Of a stretch of 64,000 bases of DNA, positions 36,386-44,935 are shown piece by piece. How positions within the stretch are numbered: position 1 is the stretch's first letter; each line of letters opens with the position of its first letter. A model generated the notes under the pieces. The model searched no databases. It saw only the letters and a program-made list of their open reading frames with translations, and was not told the origin of the DNA. The position numbers and the translations under genes were made by a program. Origin of the DNA: Pseudomonas sp. 6D_7.1_Bac1 (lineage in GTDB: Bacteria > Pseudomonadota > Gammaproteobacteria > Pseudomonadales > Pseudomonadaceae); contig NZ_JANLNW010000016.1 of the NCBI RefSeq assembly GCF_025465945.1, positions 1 to 64,000 of the forward strand, given 5' to 3'.

Positions 36386-37825
36386 ATGACCAATCTCTTG
36401 CTCTATCAACGAATTGCTCAGCAACTGGCTGAGGATATCCGGCGTGGTGTCTATCAGCCAGGCGAGCGCGTGCCCTCAGTACGCAAGATGAGCTCACAGC
36501 TCAATGTCAGCCACGCGACGGTGCTTCAGGCGTATGCCAATCTCGAAGATCAAGGGCTGATTCGCGCGCGTCCGCAGTCCGGTTACTACGTCCACCAGAC
36601 CCCGGCACTGACCGCGCCGACGCCGGATATCGCGCGTGTCGAGCGCCCGGGCCTGGTCACGCGCAGCAGTATCATTCAGCAAGTGTTGGTCGAATCGCGT
36701 CGTGACGGAGTGTTCCCGCTAGGCGCGGCAGTGCCCAGTGTCGACTACCTGCCGGTACGGGCGCTGCACCAGCAGTTGGCCAAGGTCACGCGGTTTCACA
36801 GCCCGCGGGCATTCAGTTACATGTTCAGTCCGGGTTTTGAGCCGTTGCGTCGCCAGGTGGCGATCCGCATGCGCGATGCCGGTGTAGTGGTCGATCCATC
36901 AGAGGTGGTTATCACCCATGGTTGCGTCGATGCGCTGCAAATGTCGTTACGCGTCTTGACGCGTCCCGGCGATCTGATCGCGGCGGAGTCACCGACCTAC
37001 TACGGTCTGTTGCAACTCGCCGATTTACTGGGTTTGAAAGTCATCGAGATCCCCAGTGACCCTGCGACAGGCATGAGCCTGGAAGCCTTGCAGTTGGCCG
37101 CCAACCAGTGGTCGATCAAGGCGTTGGTGCTGACCACCCGCCTGAGCAACCCGTTGGGCGGCACCATGCCGGAAGAACGGCAAAAGCAACTGCTGCGCCT
37201 GGCCTCGGACTTCGATATCCAGGTGGTCGAGGACGATATCTACGGCGAGTTGATGTTCGAGCAGGGCCGTACCAAATCGCTCAAAGCCTATGACCGACTG
37301 GATCGGGTCATCTATTGCTCAAGTTTCTCCAAGACTCTGTCACCCGGTGTGCGTATCGGCTGGATGATCGCTGGCAAGTACCAGCAGGAAATCCAGCGTT
37401 TGCAGACCTTCAGCACCCATTCGGCGTGCAGCGTGACGCAAATGGGGATCGCGGCCTATCTGGAGAACGGTGGCTACGATCGCCATTTGCGTTACATCCG
37501 TCAGGAATACCGCAAGAACCTCAGCGCTTTCCAGTTGGCGGTGCAGCAGTATTTCCCTGAAGGAACGCAGATGAGCCGGCCCACGGGCGGTTTCATTCTG
37601 TGGGTCAGCTTGCCGGGGCGGGTCAACACGCAAGAATTGCACGTACGTGCGTTGCAACAGGGTATCAGTATCGCGCCAGGACTTATTTTCAGTAACACCG
37701 AGCAGTTCAATCACTGCATTCGCTTGAACTGCGGCACTGCGTGGAATCGTGAAGCCGAGCGGGCACTGATGACACTCGGGATGCTGGCCACTCAGCTTTG
37801 TCAGGAGACCGCAGGCGGTTTTTGA
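36386..37825 (+). CDS. MocR-family regulator (GntR HTH fused to aminotransferase domain)
   Basis: A 479-aa PLP-dependent transcription factor. The N-terminal GntR winged helix spans about residues 1-70 (GVYQPGERVPSVRKMSSQLN, SHATVLQAYANLE). The rest is a class I aminotransferase fold with the PLP lysine near residue 316 in SSFSKTLSPGVRIGW and SNPLGGTM for the cofactor pocket. Its target operon is not evident: the next gene on the same strand is a small exported protein. Confidence 0.93.
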   Translation: MTNLLLYQRIAQQLAEDIRRGVYQPGERVPSVRKMSSQLNVSHATVLQAYANLEDQGLIRARPQSGYYVHQTPALTAPTPDIARVERPGLVTRSSIIQQVLVESRRDGVFPLGAAVPSVDYLPVRALHQQLAKVTRFHSPRAFSYMFSPGFEPLRRQVAIRMRDAGVVVDPSEVVITHGCVDALQMSLRVLTRPGDLIAAESPTYYGLLQLADLLGLKVIEIPSDPATGMSLEALQLAANQWSIKALVLTTRLSNPLGGTMPEERQKQLLRLASDFDIQVVEDDIYGELMFEQGRTKSLKAYDRLDRVIYCSSFSKTLSPGVRIGWMIAGKYQQEIQRLQTFSTHSACSVTQMGIAAYLENGGYDRHLRYIRQEYRKNLSAFQLAVQQYFPEGTQMSRPTGGFILWVSLPGRVNTQELHVRALQQGISIAPGLIFSNTEQFNHCIRLNCGTAWNREAERALMTLGMLATQLCQETAGGF

Positions 37826-37917
37826 CGCGGATCAGAGGGCTGGATTGCTATGTGAGCTTGTCAGAGACCTTCCAACAAGCGAGCATATGGCCCTCTGCTG
37901 TTAGTGCTGTAGTGTTT

Positions 37918-38421
37918 ATGAAAGCGATTTTTCCAGCTGGTTTGATCTTGGCGTGCCTCTTGAGTGTTTTCATTCCGGGGAGCGCGATGGCTGCGGCCGC
38001 CCCGGATAAAGGGGTAACCAGCACGTCCGAGGCGAAGGTGAAGCCTGTTACTCCGGCAAAAACACACACGCCTGTCAAAAAGACCGAAGCGGCAAAGAAG
38101 CCGACGCCACAAAAAAAACGCCCACCGGTTGCCTCAAAATCAAAATCCGCGAGTGAGGTGGTCAGAACCACGTACTTGCCTCCGGCCACGCTGGATTTGA
38201 GTTTGCCACCGGACATGGTCAAGCAATTGCAGCCTATTGGCAGCATCCCGATAGTCAAGCATGCCCCGTTGCTGCCGCCCATGTTTGGTGAAAAAACCAA
38301 GGATGACAGCCCGTTCCAGCTCAACGGACGCCTGCTCAGCAACGAAATGCAGTTGCAACTGCGCAAAGAAGAACACCGAGAAGTAGAAGGCGCGGCACTT
38401 GAGTTCGAGTTCAAGCACTAA
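37918..38421 (+). CDS. Exported Lys/Pro-rich protein of unknown function
   Basis: A 167-aa protein with a signal peptide ending at GSAMA, a basic low-complexity linker (many Lys, Thr and Pro, about residues 30-80), and a C-terminal part with LPPATLDLSLPPDMVKQLQP. No family is recognised. The ATG at 37918 was chosen because the signal peptide then begins MKAIFPAGL; the upstream in-frame part overlaps the MocR gene and is not signal-like. No ribosome site is visible, which weakens the start. Confidence 0.65.
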   Translation: MKAIFPAGLILACLLSVFIPGSAMAAAAPDKGVTSTSEAKVKPVTPAKTHTPVKKTEAAKKPTPQKKRPPVASKSKSASEVVRTTYLPPATLDLSLPPDMVKQLQPIGSIPIVKHAPLLPPMFGEKTKDDSPFQLNGRLLSNEMQLQLRKEEHREVEGAALEFEFKH

Positions 38422-38588
38422 ATCACCTGCAGATCTGTGACCCCCGAACCAGACGCTTTGTCGGAGACTGGTCAGTCACACGCATTTGAATGAAAAAACC
38501 GCTGCCCGGCCAATTTCAAACGGCTGTTTTAGCGGGTACTCTAGTCCACGTTATTCAACACACTACCCGTCGCTAGGAGCGTGTCGTC

Positions 38589-38843
38589 ATGAACTGCCGT
38601 GAAGGCTGTGGCGCCTGTTGCATTGCCCCTTCCATCAGCACACCCATTCCTGGCATGCCAAACGGCAAAGCGGCGGGAGAACGTTGTGTGCAACTGTCTG
38701 TCGATAATCTGTGCAGCATTTTCGGGAAACCTGAACGTCCGGCGGTTTGTGGCGCATTTCAGGCGGATATCGAGGTCTGCGGCAACAGCCAGGAAGAAGC
38801 CATCAAGTTGCTCGGTTGGTGGGAGGCAATGACGGCGGCGTAG
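38589..38843 (+). CDS. YkgJ family cysteine cluster protein
   Basis: An 84-aa protein of the YkgJ (CxxCxxCC) zinc- or iron-chelating family. MNCREGCGACCIAPSIS carries the cysteine group, with further cysteines in ERCVQL, NLCSIF and AVCGAF. Function is unknown in general; a metal-binding role is assumed. TAGGAG lies upstream of the ATG. Followed 41 bp later by a START-domain gene. Confidence 0.9.
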   Translation: MNCREGCGACCIAPSISTPIPGMPNGKAAGERCVQLSVDNLCSIFGKPERPAVCGAFQADIEVCGNSQEEAIKLLGWWEAMTAA

Positions 38844-38884
38844 TGTGTTCAACGAACGGAACTTCAACAATAAGGAATAAGACT

Positions 38885-39490
38885 ATGGGTTCGCTGCATC
38901 GTATTGCTGTGTTGTGTGGCTTGACGGTTCTGCTGGCCACCACGGCCCAGGCTGAAGACTGGAAAACTGCCAAGGACGAAGACGGTATCAAGGTTTCCTT
39001 GAGTGAAGTCGCGGGCTCCCAATACAAGGCCTACCGCGGCGTGACCGTGATGAAGACCTCCGTGGCCAAATTGCGCGCTCTGCAGGAAGATGTAGTCGGC
39101 GCATGTGCCTGGATTCATGAGTGCAAATCGCAGAAGTTGCTCAAGCACGAAGGTGACCAAAGCTGGACCTACACTCAGTTCAATACCCCATGGCCGGTGA
39201 CGGTGCGTGATTCGGTATTGCACGTGACCACCGTCGAGGGCGCCGATGGCAGCCTGACCCGTAAGCTTGAAGGTGTGCCGACCTACATCCCTGAAGAAAA
39301 GGGCTATGTTCGTGTTACCCAGGTTCAAGGCTTCTGGAAGTTTGTTCCGAAGGGCGCTGATCAGGTTGAAGTGACCTACCAGGTTCACACCGAGCCAGGC
39401 GGTAGCGTGCCGTCCTGGTTGGCCAACAAGTTCGTTGTCGACGCGCCATTCGACACGTTGAAAGCATTGAAAGAACGCGCCGAGAAGTAA
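38885..39490 (+). CDS. START domain-containing exported protein
   Basis: A 201-aa protein with a signal peptide (cleavage near TAQA-EDWK) and a START-type lipid-binding fold: HECKSQKLLKHEGDQSWTYTQ, PWPVTVRDSVLHV and VTYQVHTEPGGSVPSWLAN are typical segments. Predicted periplasmic, perhaps binding lipids or hydrophobic molecules. AAGGAA precedes the ATG at 38885; a longer frame starting at 38747 overlaps the YkgJ gene and is not coding. A terminator follows. Confidence 0.88.
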   Translation: MGSLHRIAVLCGLTVLLATTAQAEDWKTAKDEDGIKVSLSEVAGSQYKAYRGVTVMKTSVAKLRALQEDVVGACAWIHECKSQKLLKHEGDQSWTYTQFNTPWPVTVRDSVLHVTTVEGADGSLTRKLEGVPTYIPEEKGYVRVTQVQGFWKFVPKGADQVEVTYQVHTEPGGSVPSWLANKFVVDAPFDTLKALKERAEK

Positions 39491-39508
39491 TCCCGCGCTC
39501 TTTGGAAT

Positions 39509-39534
39509 GAGGCCGCCATCAGGCGGCCTTTTTC
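39509..39534 (+). terminator. Rho-independent terminator
   Basis: GAGGCCGCC-ATC-AGGCGGCCTTTTT after the START-domain gene. Confidence 0.92.
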
Positions 39535-39627
39535 ATCTCAAACCAAATGGGTTCGCGGGAACGATTGACCGGTGTTCGGGGTCGAGATGTTGTAAGCCCA
39601 TTAATGGGCTTAATCGAGGAGGCACCG

Positions 39628-39864
39628 ATGCAAAAGTGGGAAGTCACCTTCGTTGATAATCACGGCGTGCAGACCGTGGAGCAATTCGATTGCGAACAAG
39701 AACCCACGATGGAGCGGGCCGCGCAATTGATTCGTGCAAAACTCCTCCCTGTTCCGGCCGAGCTCGATCTCAATGATCTGGAGGGTCGAACCGATGATCC
39801 GACAGTCAAAAGTCTGAAAGATCAGTGCAGCATTGAAATCCTCAGTATCACTCCAAGTGCATAA
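39628..39864 (+). CDS. Small conserved-looking hypothetical protein
   Basis: A 78-aa acidic soluble protein starting MQKWEVTFVDNHGVQTVEQF. GAGGAGG before the ATG at 39628 gives a strong ribosome site. No family recognised, no signal peptide or membrane segment. Stands alone between a terminator and rraB. Confidence 0.7.
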   Translation: MQKWEVTFVDNHGVQTVEQFDCEQEPTMERAAQLIRAKLLPVPAELDLNDLEGRTDDPTVKSLKDQCSIEILSITPSA

Positions 39865-39985
39865 CCTCTTGATGCCACTCGAAACCAGGCCTTGGCAGCA
39901 ACTCTGACTTGGGGCTACTCTGCAATCGAGATCAGCGAATGAATCGCTAAGGTCTGGTCTTGTCAGCTACATGCTTGTTTCCCGG

Positions 39986-40002
39986 CGGCAATCTGATTGC
40001 CG
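39986..40002. promoter_or_regulatory. Palindrome upstream of rraB
   Basis: CGGCAATC-T-GATTGCCG, perfect 8-bp arms about one base, 74 bp before the rraB start. It is shaped like an operator; the regulator is unknown. The remainder of 39865-40075 shows only a good ribosome site (GAGGAGG). Confidence 0.5.
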
Positions 40003-40075
40003 TATCGCCCCCACCATTCGGTTGCGGGCGCAGGGAGTACGGAAAGTCTATCCATCGGTTTGAGGAGGACGTTTC

Positions 40076-40417
40076 ATGAGCACAGCCTATCAAGAAGACA
40101 TCAGCAGCAGTGTGTTGCGCCGCATGAAAGAAGGCGGTTTTGACTTTTCAAGATTCCATCCCATCGAGTTCTACGCCATTTTCCCGGATGAGGAGCGGGC
40201 ACGCAGGGCGGCAGGGCATTTTCGCGGTGAGTCCTTGAATGCACAGGTCAGCGTGCGTGATGACGGTGCCTGGCATCTGGAGTTGAGCAAGGTGATGTAC
40301 GCCACTTACGGCGGCATCGGCGACTTCGAACAGGACTTTGAGGCGGTGGTCGGGCCTCTGGGCGGGATTATCGAAGGATGGGGCGTCAAGCAGGAGGTAC
40401 GAGGGCTACTCGCATAA
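40076..40417 (+). CDS. rraB: Ribonuclease E inhibitor RraB
   Basis: A 113-aa protein of the RraB family, which in E. coli binds the C-terminal half of RNase E and alters mRNA decay. MKEGGFDFSRFHPIEFYAIF, then FRGESLNAQVSV and YGGIGDFEQDFE match the family. Full length, soluble. The target enzyme, rne, lies 36 kb away in this same window. Confidence 0.88.
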   Translation: MSTAYQEDISSSVLRRMKEGGFDFSRFHPIEFYAIFPDEERARRAAGHFRGESLNAQVSVRDDGAWHLELSKVMYATYGGIGDFEQDFEAVVGPLGGIIEGWGVKQEVRGLLA

Positions 40418-40443
40418 CACTATGAACAGCGACAACACTCAGC

Positions 40444-40471
40444 AACGGCTGACCTCAGGGTTGGCCGTTTT
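40444..40471 (+). terminator. Terminator after rraB
   Basis: AACGGC-tg-ACC-TCAG-GGT-tg-GCCGTT: a symmetric stem with an internal loop, followed by a short T-run. Confidence 0.7.
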
Positions 40472-40600
40472 CGTTTGTGGTGAATAAAAAATCAAAAGAC
40501 CGCAGCCGTACGCGGGCAGTGGAATCAACTCTGGCTATGCTGGTAATTGCCATGGGCATTGCTTCGCAATGAAGCGGGGGCGATCAGGTTGGGGCATTTG

Positions 40601-40619
40601 CCGCACAGGATTGGTGCGG
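40601..40619. promoter_or_regulatory. NtrC-like binding site
   Basis: CCGCAC-AGGATTG-GTGCGG contains GCAC-N7-GTGC, the core of the NtrC (NRI) consensus. It lies about 85 bp upstream of the start site predicted from the sigma-54 promoter, a normal enhancer distance. A second dyad, GCTTC-GCAAT-GAAGC, lies at 40561-40575. Confidence 0.6.
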
Positions 40620-40668
40620 TGCGAGTTGGGCGATTATCCAACCGATTGATAATAAAGCGTTTATGCCG

Positions 40669-40684
40669 CTGGCACGGGCCTTGC
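40669..40684 (+). promoter_or_regulatory. Sigma-54 (RpoN) promoter of the ATP-grasp operon
   Basis: CTGGCACGGGCCTTGC matches the consensus TGGCACG-N4-TTGC at every fixed base, with exactly 10 bp between the GG (40671-40672) and the GC (40683-40684). Start site about 40696, 23 nt before the first gene, which has AAGGAG upstream. Confidence 0.85.
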
Positions 40685-40718
40685 GAAGCCTAGGTGTCCG
40701 GGTGACAAGGAGTACGGC

Positions 40719-42128
40719 ATGATCCGCACCTATTTTGATGAGATGTACGACGCCGGCGGCCTGGTCCGCCCGCACTATCGGGAGTTCGCCCGTTGGTTAG
40801 CTGAGACGCCTGACGAGCTTTTGGCACAACGGCGACGCGAGGCCGATCTGTTATTTCATCGTGCCGGGATAACCTTCACGCTCTATGGTGATGAGCAGGG
40901 GACAGAGCGCTTGATTCCCTTCGACACCATTCCCCGCAGCATCCCCGCCAGTGAATGGCGGATCGTCGAGCGCGGCTGCATTCAACGGGTCAAGGCACTG
41001 AACATGTTCCTCGCCGACCTGTATCACGAGCAGCGCATTATCAAGGCCGGCATCATCCCGGCCGAACAAGTGCTGGCCAACGAGCAGTACCAGCTGGCCA
41101 TGCAAGGACTGGATCTGCATCGCGATATCTATTCGCACATCTCTGGCGTCGATCTGGTGCGCGATGGCGACGGCACGTACTACGTGCTCGAAGACAATTT
41201 GCGCACACCCAGTGGCGTCAGCTACATGCTCGAAGACCGCAAGATGATGATGCGGCTGTTCCCCGAGTTGTTTGCCGCCCAGCGCATCGCGCCCATCGAT
41301 CATTATCCAAACCTGTTGCTCGACACCCTGAAAAGCTCGAGCCCGCTGGACGATCCGAGTGTCGTGGTGCTGACCCCCGGGCGCTTCAACAGTGCGTTCT
41401 TCGAGCACGCGTTTCTGGCGCGGGAGATGGGCGTGGAGCTGGTGGAAGGCGCGGACCTGTTCGTACGCGATGACAAGGTGTTCATGCGCACCACCGACGG
41501 GCCGAAAGCCGTCGACGTGATCTACCGTCGCCTCGACGACGCGTTCCTCGATCCGTTGGCGTTCAACCCGGATTCGATGCTGGGTGTTCCAGGACTGTTG
41601 TCGTCCTATCGCTCCGGCAATGTGGTGTTGGCGAATGCCATCGGCACCGGTGTCGCGGACGACAAGTCGGTGTACCCGTACGTGACCGACATGATTCGTT
41701 TCTACCTGGACGAAGAACCGATCCTGAAAAACGTGCCGACCTGGCAGTGTCGCAATCCGTCAGAACTTTCTCACGTGCTGGCGAACCTGCCTGAGCTGGT
41801 GGTCAAGGAAACCCAGGGTTCCGGTGGTTACGGAATGCTGGTCGGACCCGCTGCCACTGCGGCGGAGATCGAATCGTTTCGCGCACGAATCAAGGCCAAG
41901 CCCCACGCGTATATCGCACAACCGACGTTGTCCCTGTCGACCTGCCCGACGTTTGTCGAAAACGGCATCGCCCCGCGGCACATCGACTTGCGCCCGTTTG
42001 TCCTGTCTGGCCGCGAAACCCGGGTAGTGCCCGGTGGCCTCACCCGTGTAGCCCTGCGTGAAGGATCCCTGGTGGTGAATTCGTCCCAGGGTGGCGGAAC
42101 CAAGGACACCTGGGTGGTCGAGGATTGA
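40719..42128 (+). CDS. Circularly permuted type 2 ATP-grasp protein
   Basis: A 469-aa protein of the COG2308 (DUF404/DUF407) family, a predicted peptide ligase with a permuted ATP-grasp fold. RVKALNMFLADLYHEQRIIK, YYVLEDNLRTPSGVSYMLEDR and VVKETQGSGGYGML are the hallmark motifs. It is always found with the alpha-E and transglutaminase genes that follow, and the three are thought to make or process an unknown peptide or protein tag. Twelve bases separate it from the next gene. Confidence 0.94.
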   Translation: MIRTYFDEMYDAGGLVRPHYREFARWLAETPDELLAQRRREADLLFHRAGITFTLYGDEQGTERLIPFDTIPRSIPASEWRIVERGCIQRVKALNMFLADLYHEQRIIKAGIIPAEQVLANEQYQLAMQGLDLHRDIYSHISGVDLVRDGDGTYYVLEDNLRTPSGVSYMLEDRKMMMRLFPELFAAQRIAPIDHYPNLLLDTLKSSSPLDDPSVVVLTPGRFNSAFFEHAFLAREMGVELVEGADLFVRDDKVFMRTTDGPKAVDVIYRRLDDAFLDPLAFNPDSMLGVPGLLSSYRSGNVVLANAIGTGVADDKSVYPYVTDMIRFYLDEEPILKNVPTWQCRNPSELSHVLANLPELVVKETQGSGGYGMLVGPAATAAEIESFRARIKAKPHAYIAQPTLSLSTCPTFVENGIAPRHIDLRPFVLSGRETRVVPGGLTRVALREGSLVVNSSQGGGTKDTWVVED

Positions 42129-42140
42129 AGGAAGCCTGCC

Positions 42141-43091
42141 ATGTTAAGTAGAACTGCCTCGGATTTGTATTGGATGTCGCGTTACCTGGAGCGGGCGGAA
42201 AACCTCGCACGGATGCTCGATGTCAGTTATTCACTGTCGTTGATGCCGCAGGATGGTCGCGGTGACGGTCTGCACGAATTAGCGATGCCGTTGTTGATCA
42301 CCGGCACACTGGATGATTACCTGGAGCGCCACGGCGAGTTGCATGCCGAGCGTTTACTGCACTTCTTCGCTCTCGATGCGGCCAACCCGGCCAGCATCTA
42401 TAGCTGTCTCGGCGCCGCGCGGGCCAGTGCTCATGCGGTACGTGGGCGGATCACCGCCGACATGTGGGAAAACATCAACTCGACCTGGCTGGAGATTCGC
42501 GGTATCGCCGAACAGGGTCTCAGCCGTTATGGCATGAGCCGTTTCTGCGAGTGGATCAAGGAACGTTCCCACCTGTTCCGGGGCGCGTCCTACGGCACCA
42601 TCATGCGCAACGATGCGTTTCGCTTCATTCGTCTGGGGACGTTCATCGAAAGGGCTGACAACACGTTGCGCCTGCTGGATGCCCGCTACGAAATGGCCGG
42701 CGATCAGGCAGAGGCTGTCAGCGATGGCACGGCTCACGCCTATTACCAGTGGAGCGCGTTGCTGCGGGCGTTGTCGTCGTTCGAGGCGTACACCGAGATC
42801 TACCGCGACGCACCTGGCGCGAGGCATGTCGCCGAACTGCTGCTGTTGCGTGCCGACGTACCGCGTTCGCTGCGTGCCTGCACTGAAGAAATCGACCAGA
42901 TCCTCGCCAGCCTGCCGGGGGCCAACGGCCGTCCCGCGCAACGTCTGGCGGCAGAAATGGACGCGCGGCTGCGTTACACCGGCATCAACGAAATCCTCGC
43001 CGAAGGCCTGCATGCCTGGCTGACCGAGTTCATCCCGCTGGTGCGCCAGTTGGGCAACGCCATACACAGTTCCTACCTGGAGGCTGCATGA
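42141..43091 (+). CDS. Alpha-E domain-containing protein (DUF403)
   Basis: A 316-aa all-helical protein starting MLSRTASDLYWMSRYLERAENLARMLD (the family signature lies in its first 27 residues). It is the standard partner of the permuted ATP-grasp ligase (COG2307). Biochemical role unknown. A GGAAG ribosome site precedes the ATG, and its stop overlaps the transglutaminase start by four bases. Confidence 0.94.
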   Translation: MLSRTASDLYWMSRYLERAENLARMLDVSYSLSLMPQDGRGDGLHELAMPLLITGTLDDYLERHGELHAERLLHFFALDAANPASIYSCLGAARASAHAVRGRITADMWENINSTWLEIRGIAEQGLSRYGMSRFCEWIKERSHLFRGASYGTIMRNDAFRFIRLGTFIERADNTLRLLDARYEMAGDQAEAVSDGTAHAYYQWSALLRALSSFEAYTEIYRDAPGARHVAELLLLRADVPRSLRACTEEIDQILASLPGANGRPAQRLAAEMDARLRYTGINEILAEGLHAWLTEFIPLVRQLGNAIHSSYLEAA

Positions 43092-43897
43092 GACTTTCCA
43101 TTAGCCATGAAACCACCTATCACTACGAAGATCAGGTGCGGGCGAGCATCCAGTATTTGCGTCTGACCCCCCACGACAGCGAGCGTCAGCACGTGCTCAG
43201 TTGGCAACTCGACCTACCACGGCCGGTGCGCGCGCAACTCGATCCGTTCGGCAACATCCTGCATGTGCTGACGATGGACGAGCCCCATGAGGCGATCATC
43301 ATCGGCGCGCGGGGTCAGGTGGACATCGATGAGTTGCGTGAGGCCGAGCATGAGAGCCAGTCGGCGCTGCCATTCTTGCGTTTCACTCGACTGACTGAAG
43401 CGGATGAAGCTCTGCGTGCGTTCGCTGCAAAGGAATGTCGCCAACGCCGTGATCGCACAGCGCTGATCGACTTGATGCATGGCCTGAACCAGCACATGAC
43501 CTACACGCCGGGTTCCACCGAAGTCGACACCAGCGCCGCTCAGGCTTTCGCCGGGCGCGCGGGCGTCTGTCAGGATCACACCCACGCATTTCTCGCTTGC
43601 GCACGCAGCCTGGGCATTCCAGCGCGTTATGTGTCGGGTTACCTGTACAGCGAAAACAGCGAGCACCTGGCCAGTCACGCCTGGGCCGAGGCCTGGCTGG
43701 ACGACGCGTGGTACAGCTTCGATGTCACCAATCAGTTGGCCAAACCTGAGCGTCACTTGAAACTGGCAGTAGGCCTCGACTACCTGGATGCCTGCCCGGT
43801 ACGCGGCATGCGCCGTGGCGGCGGCGGTGAGCAGATGCATGCCAAGGTGTTCGTTTCACCAACCCCGGCGCCAGTGATTTCGGTGCAACAGCAGTAA
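43088..43897 (+). CDS. Transglutaminase-like protease
   Basis: A 269-aa protein with an N-terminal bacterial transglutaminase-associated domain and a papain-fold catalytic core: Cys161 in GVCQDHTH, His197 in HAWAEAW and Asp212 in WYSFDVTN. It likely acts as a cysteine protease or amidase on the product of the ATP-grasp enzyme. In many Pseudomonas a proteasome-like Anbu gene follows; here a REPIN and a cytochrome gene lie instead. Confidence 0.93.
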   Translation: MRLSISHETTYHYEDQVRASIQYLRLTPHDSERQHVLSWQLDLPRPVRAQLDPFGNILHVLTMDEPHEAIIIGARGQVDIDELREAEHESQSALPFLRFTRLTEADEALRAFAAKECRQRRDRTALIDLMHGLNQHMTYTPGSTEVDTSAAQAFAGRAGVCQDHTHAFLACARSLGIPARYVSGYLYSENSEHLASHAWAEAWLDDAWYSFDVTNQLAKPERHLKLAVGLDYLDACPVRGMRRGGGGEQMHAKVFVSPTPAPVISVQQQ

Positions 43898-43910
43898 GAT
43901 TGGGGGATAC

Positions 43911-43988
43911 CGCATCGCGAGCAGGCACGCTCCCACATTGGATCTCCATTGTGTCGGAAGTCCTGTGGGAGCGAGCTTGCTCGCGATG
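43911..43988. repeat. REPIN (GAGCGAGCTTGCTCGC type)
   Basis: Two REP sequences in inverted orientation: CGCATCGCGAGCAGGC at the left and GGGAGCGAGCTTGCTCGCGA at the right, about 78 bp in all. The right copy is intact with the GAGCGAGCTTGCTC hairpin; the left is slightly degenerate (GAGCAGGCACGCTCC). A different REP family from the element at 20914. Confidence 0.9.
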
Positions 43989-44020
43989 AGGCCCTTACTA
44001 ACACCGCATCTCTCAAACTA

Positions 44021-44827
44021 TCAGGGCTGATGCTTACGCCCCGCCATATGCTTCAAATACCCCACCAACAACGTCAGTTCCTCATCCGACAACACCGCCG
44101 TCGAGAACCCCGGCATTTTCGCCTGTGGCCATTGGCGCAAGCTTTGTGGGTCGCGGATATAGCGCTTGAGGAATTCGGCGCCAAAGTACTCGGTCGGGCT
44201 GAAGGGAATGTTCAGGTCCGGACCAAACTGCGCATCACCCGCGCCGTTCAAGCGATGGCATGCCAGGCAGTTTTTCTGGAACAACGCGTAGCCCAGATTC
44301 ACCGGGTCATTGGCTGCGAGCGCCGGGTCTGGAAGCAGGGCAGGGAAGCGTACGCCGACAGCCGCCAGGCGTTTGATACTGGCGACCTGGAAAGGCCATT
44401 GCTCGGGACTGATATGCCCGGCCTGAGGGTTGGTCCACACCAGATAAAACGGCCCGGCGCTCGGCTTGCCTTCCGACAGCGCTGGCCAGGGCTTGGCCGG
44501 GTCTTCAATGGCCAACCACGCCTGCGCGCCCACCGTATCGAGCAACGGCGCGGCAGCCAGCTCGGCGGCGAAACCGTCCAGGGCCACGGCTTGCAAGTGG
44601 TCGTCGGCTTTAATGCCGGTCAACAACGCCGCCAGCGGCACAGCGCGATAAATCATGTCCCGTTTGTAGGACACGTCGTCGGTGATCTGGATGGTCTGAA
44701 CCTGAGGATGCTTGAGCAATTCCTCGGTCTGCCAGGTTCGGCTGCCGGTGCCCAGATCGAGCACCAGTTGCGCGGCATACAAGGGCGTGCAGAGCAGCGA
44801 GGCCCAAAGCAAAAGTAGAGCTTTCAA
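44021..44827 (-). CDS. Periplasmic protein with sulfite-oxidase-like domain fused to cytochrome c
   Basis: A 268-aa exported protein (signal peptide ending PLYAA). Residues about 20-165 resemble small molybdopterin-binding oxidoreductase folds, without an obvious cofactor cysteine. The C-terminal 90 residues are a c-type cytochrome: CLACH binds the heme, and Met in AKMPGFS is the likely distal ligand. An electron-transfer role in the periplasm is likely, but partner and substrate are unknown. Confidence 0.82.
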   Translation of the reverse strand: MKALLLLWASLLCTPLYAAQLVLDLGTGSRTWQTEELLKHPQVQTIQITDDVSYKRDMIYRAVPLAALLTGIKADDHLQAVALDGFAAELAAAPLLDTVGAQAWLAIEDPAKPWPALSEGKPSAGPFYLVWTNPQAGHISPEQWPFQVASIKRLAAVGVRFPALLPDPALAANDPVNLGYALFQKNCLACHRLNGAGDAQFGPDLNIPFSPTEYFGAEFLKRYIRDPQSLRQWPQAKMPGFSTAVLSDEELTLLVGYLKHMAGRKHQP

Positions 44828-44935
44828 GTGATCGGCATCCTGTCGTGGGTATGCCTGAAGATTGGCACACGCGCGCTGACCCAGGTAGCGAACGAGTCAG
44901 TTTTTTGTTGAGGCGCCGTCAACAACCACGCGTGA

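Noticed and set aside
40081..40417. rraB as a plain hypothetical gene
   Set aside because: The FDFSRFHPIEFYAIF and YGGIGDFEQDFE segments fit the RraB family well enough to name it.
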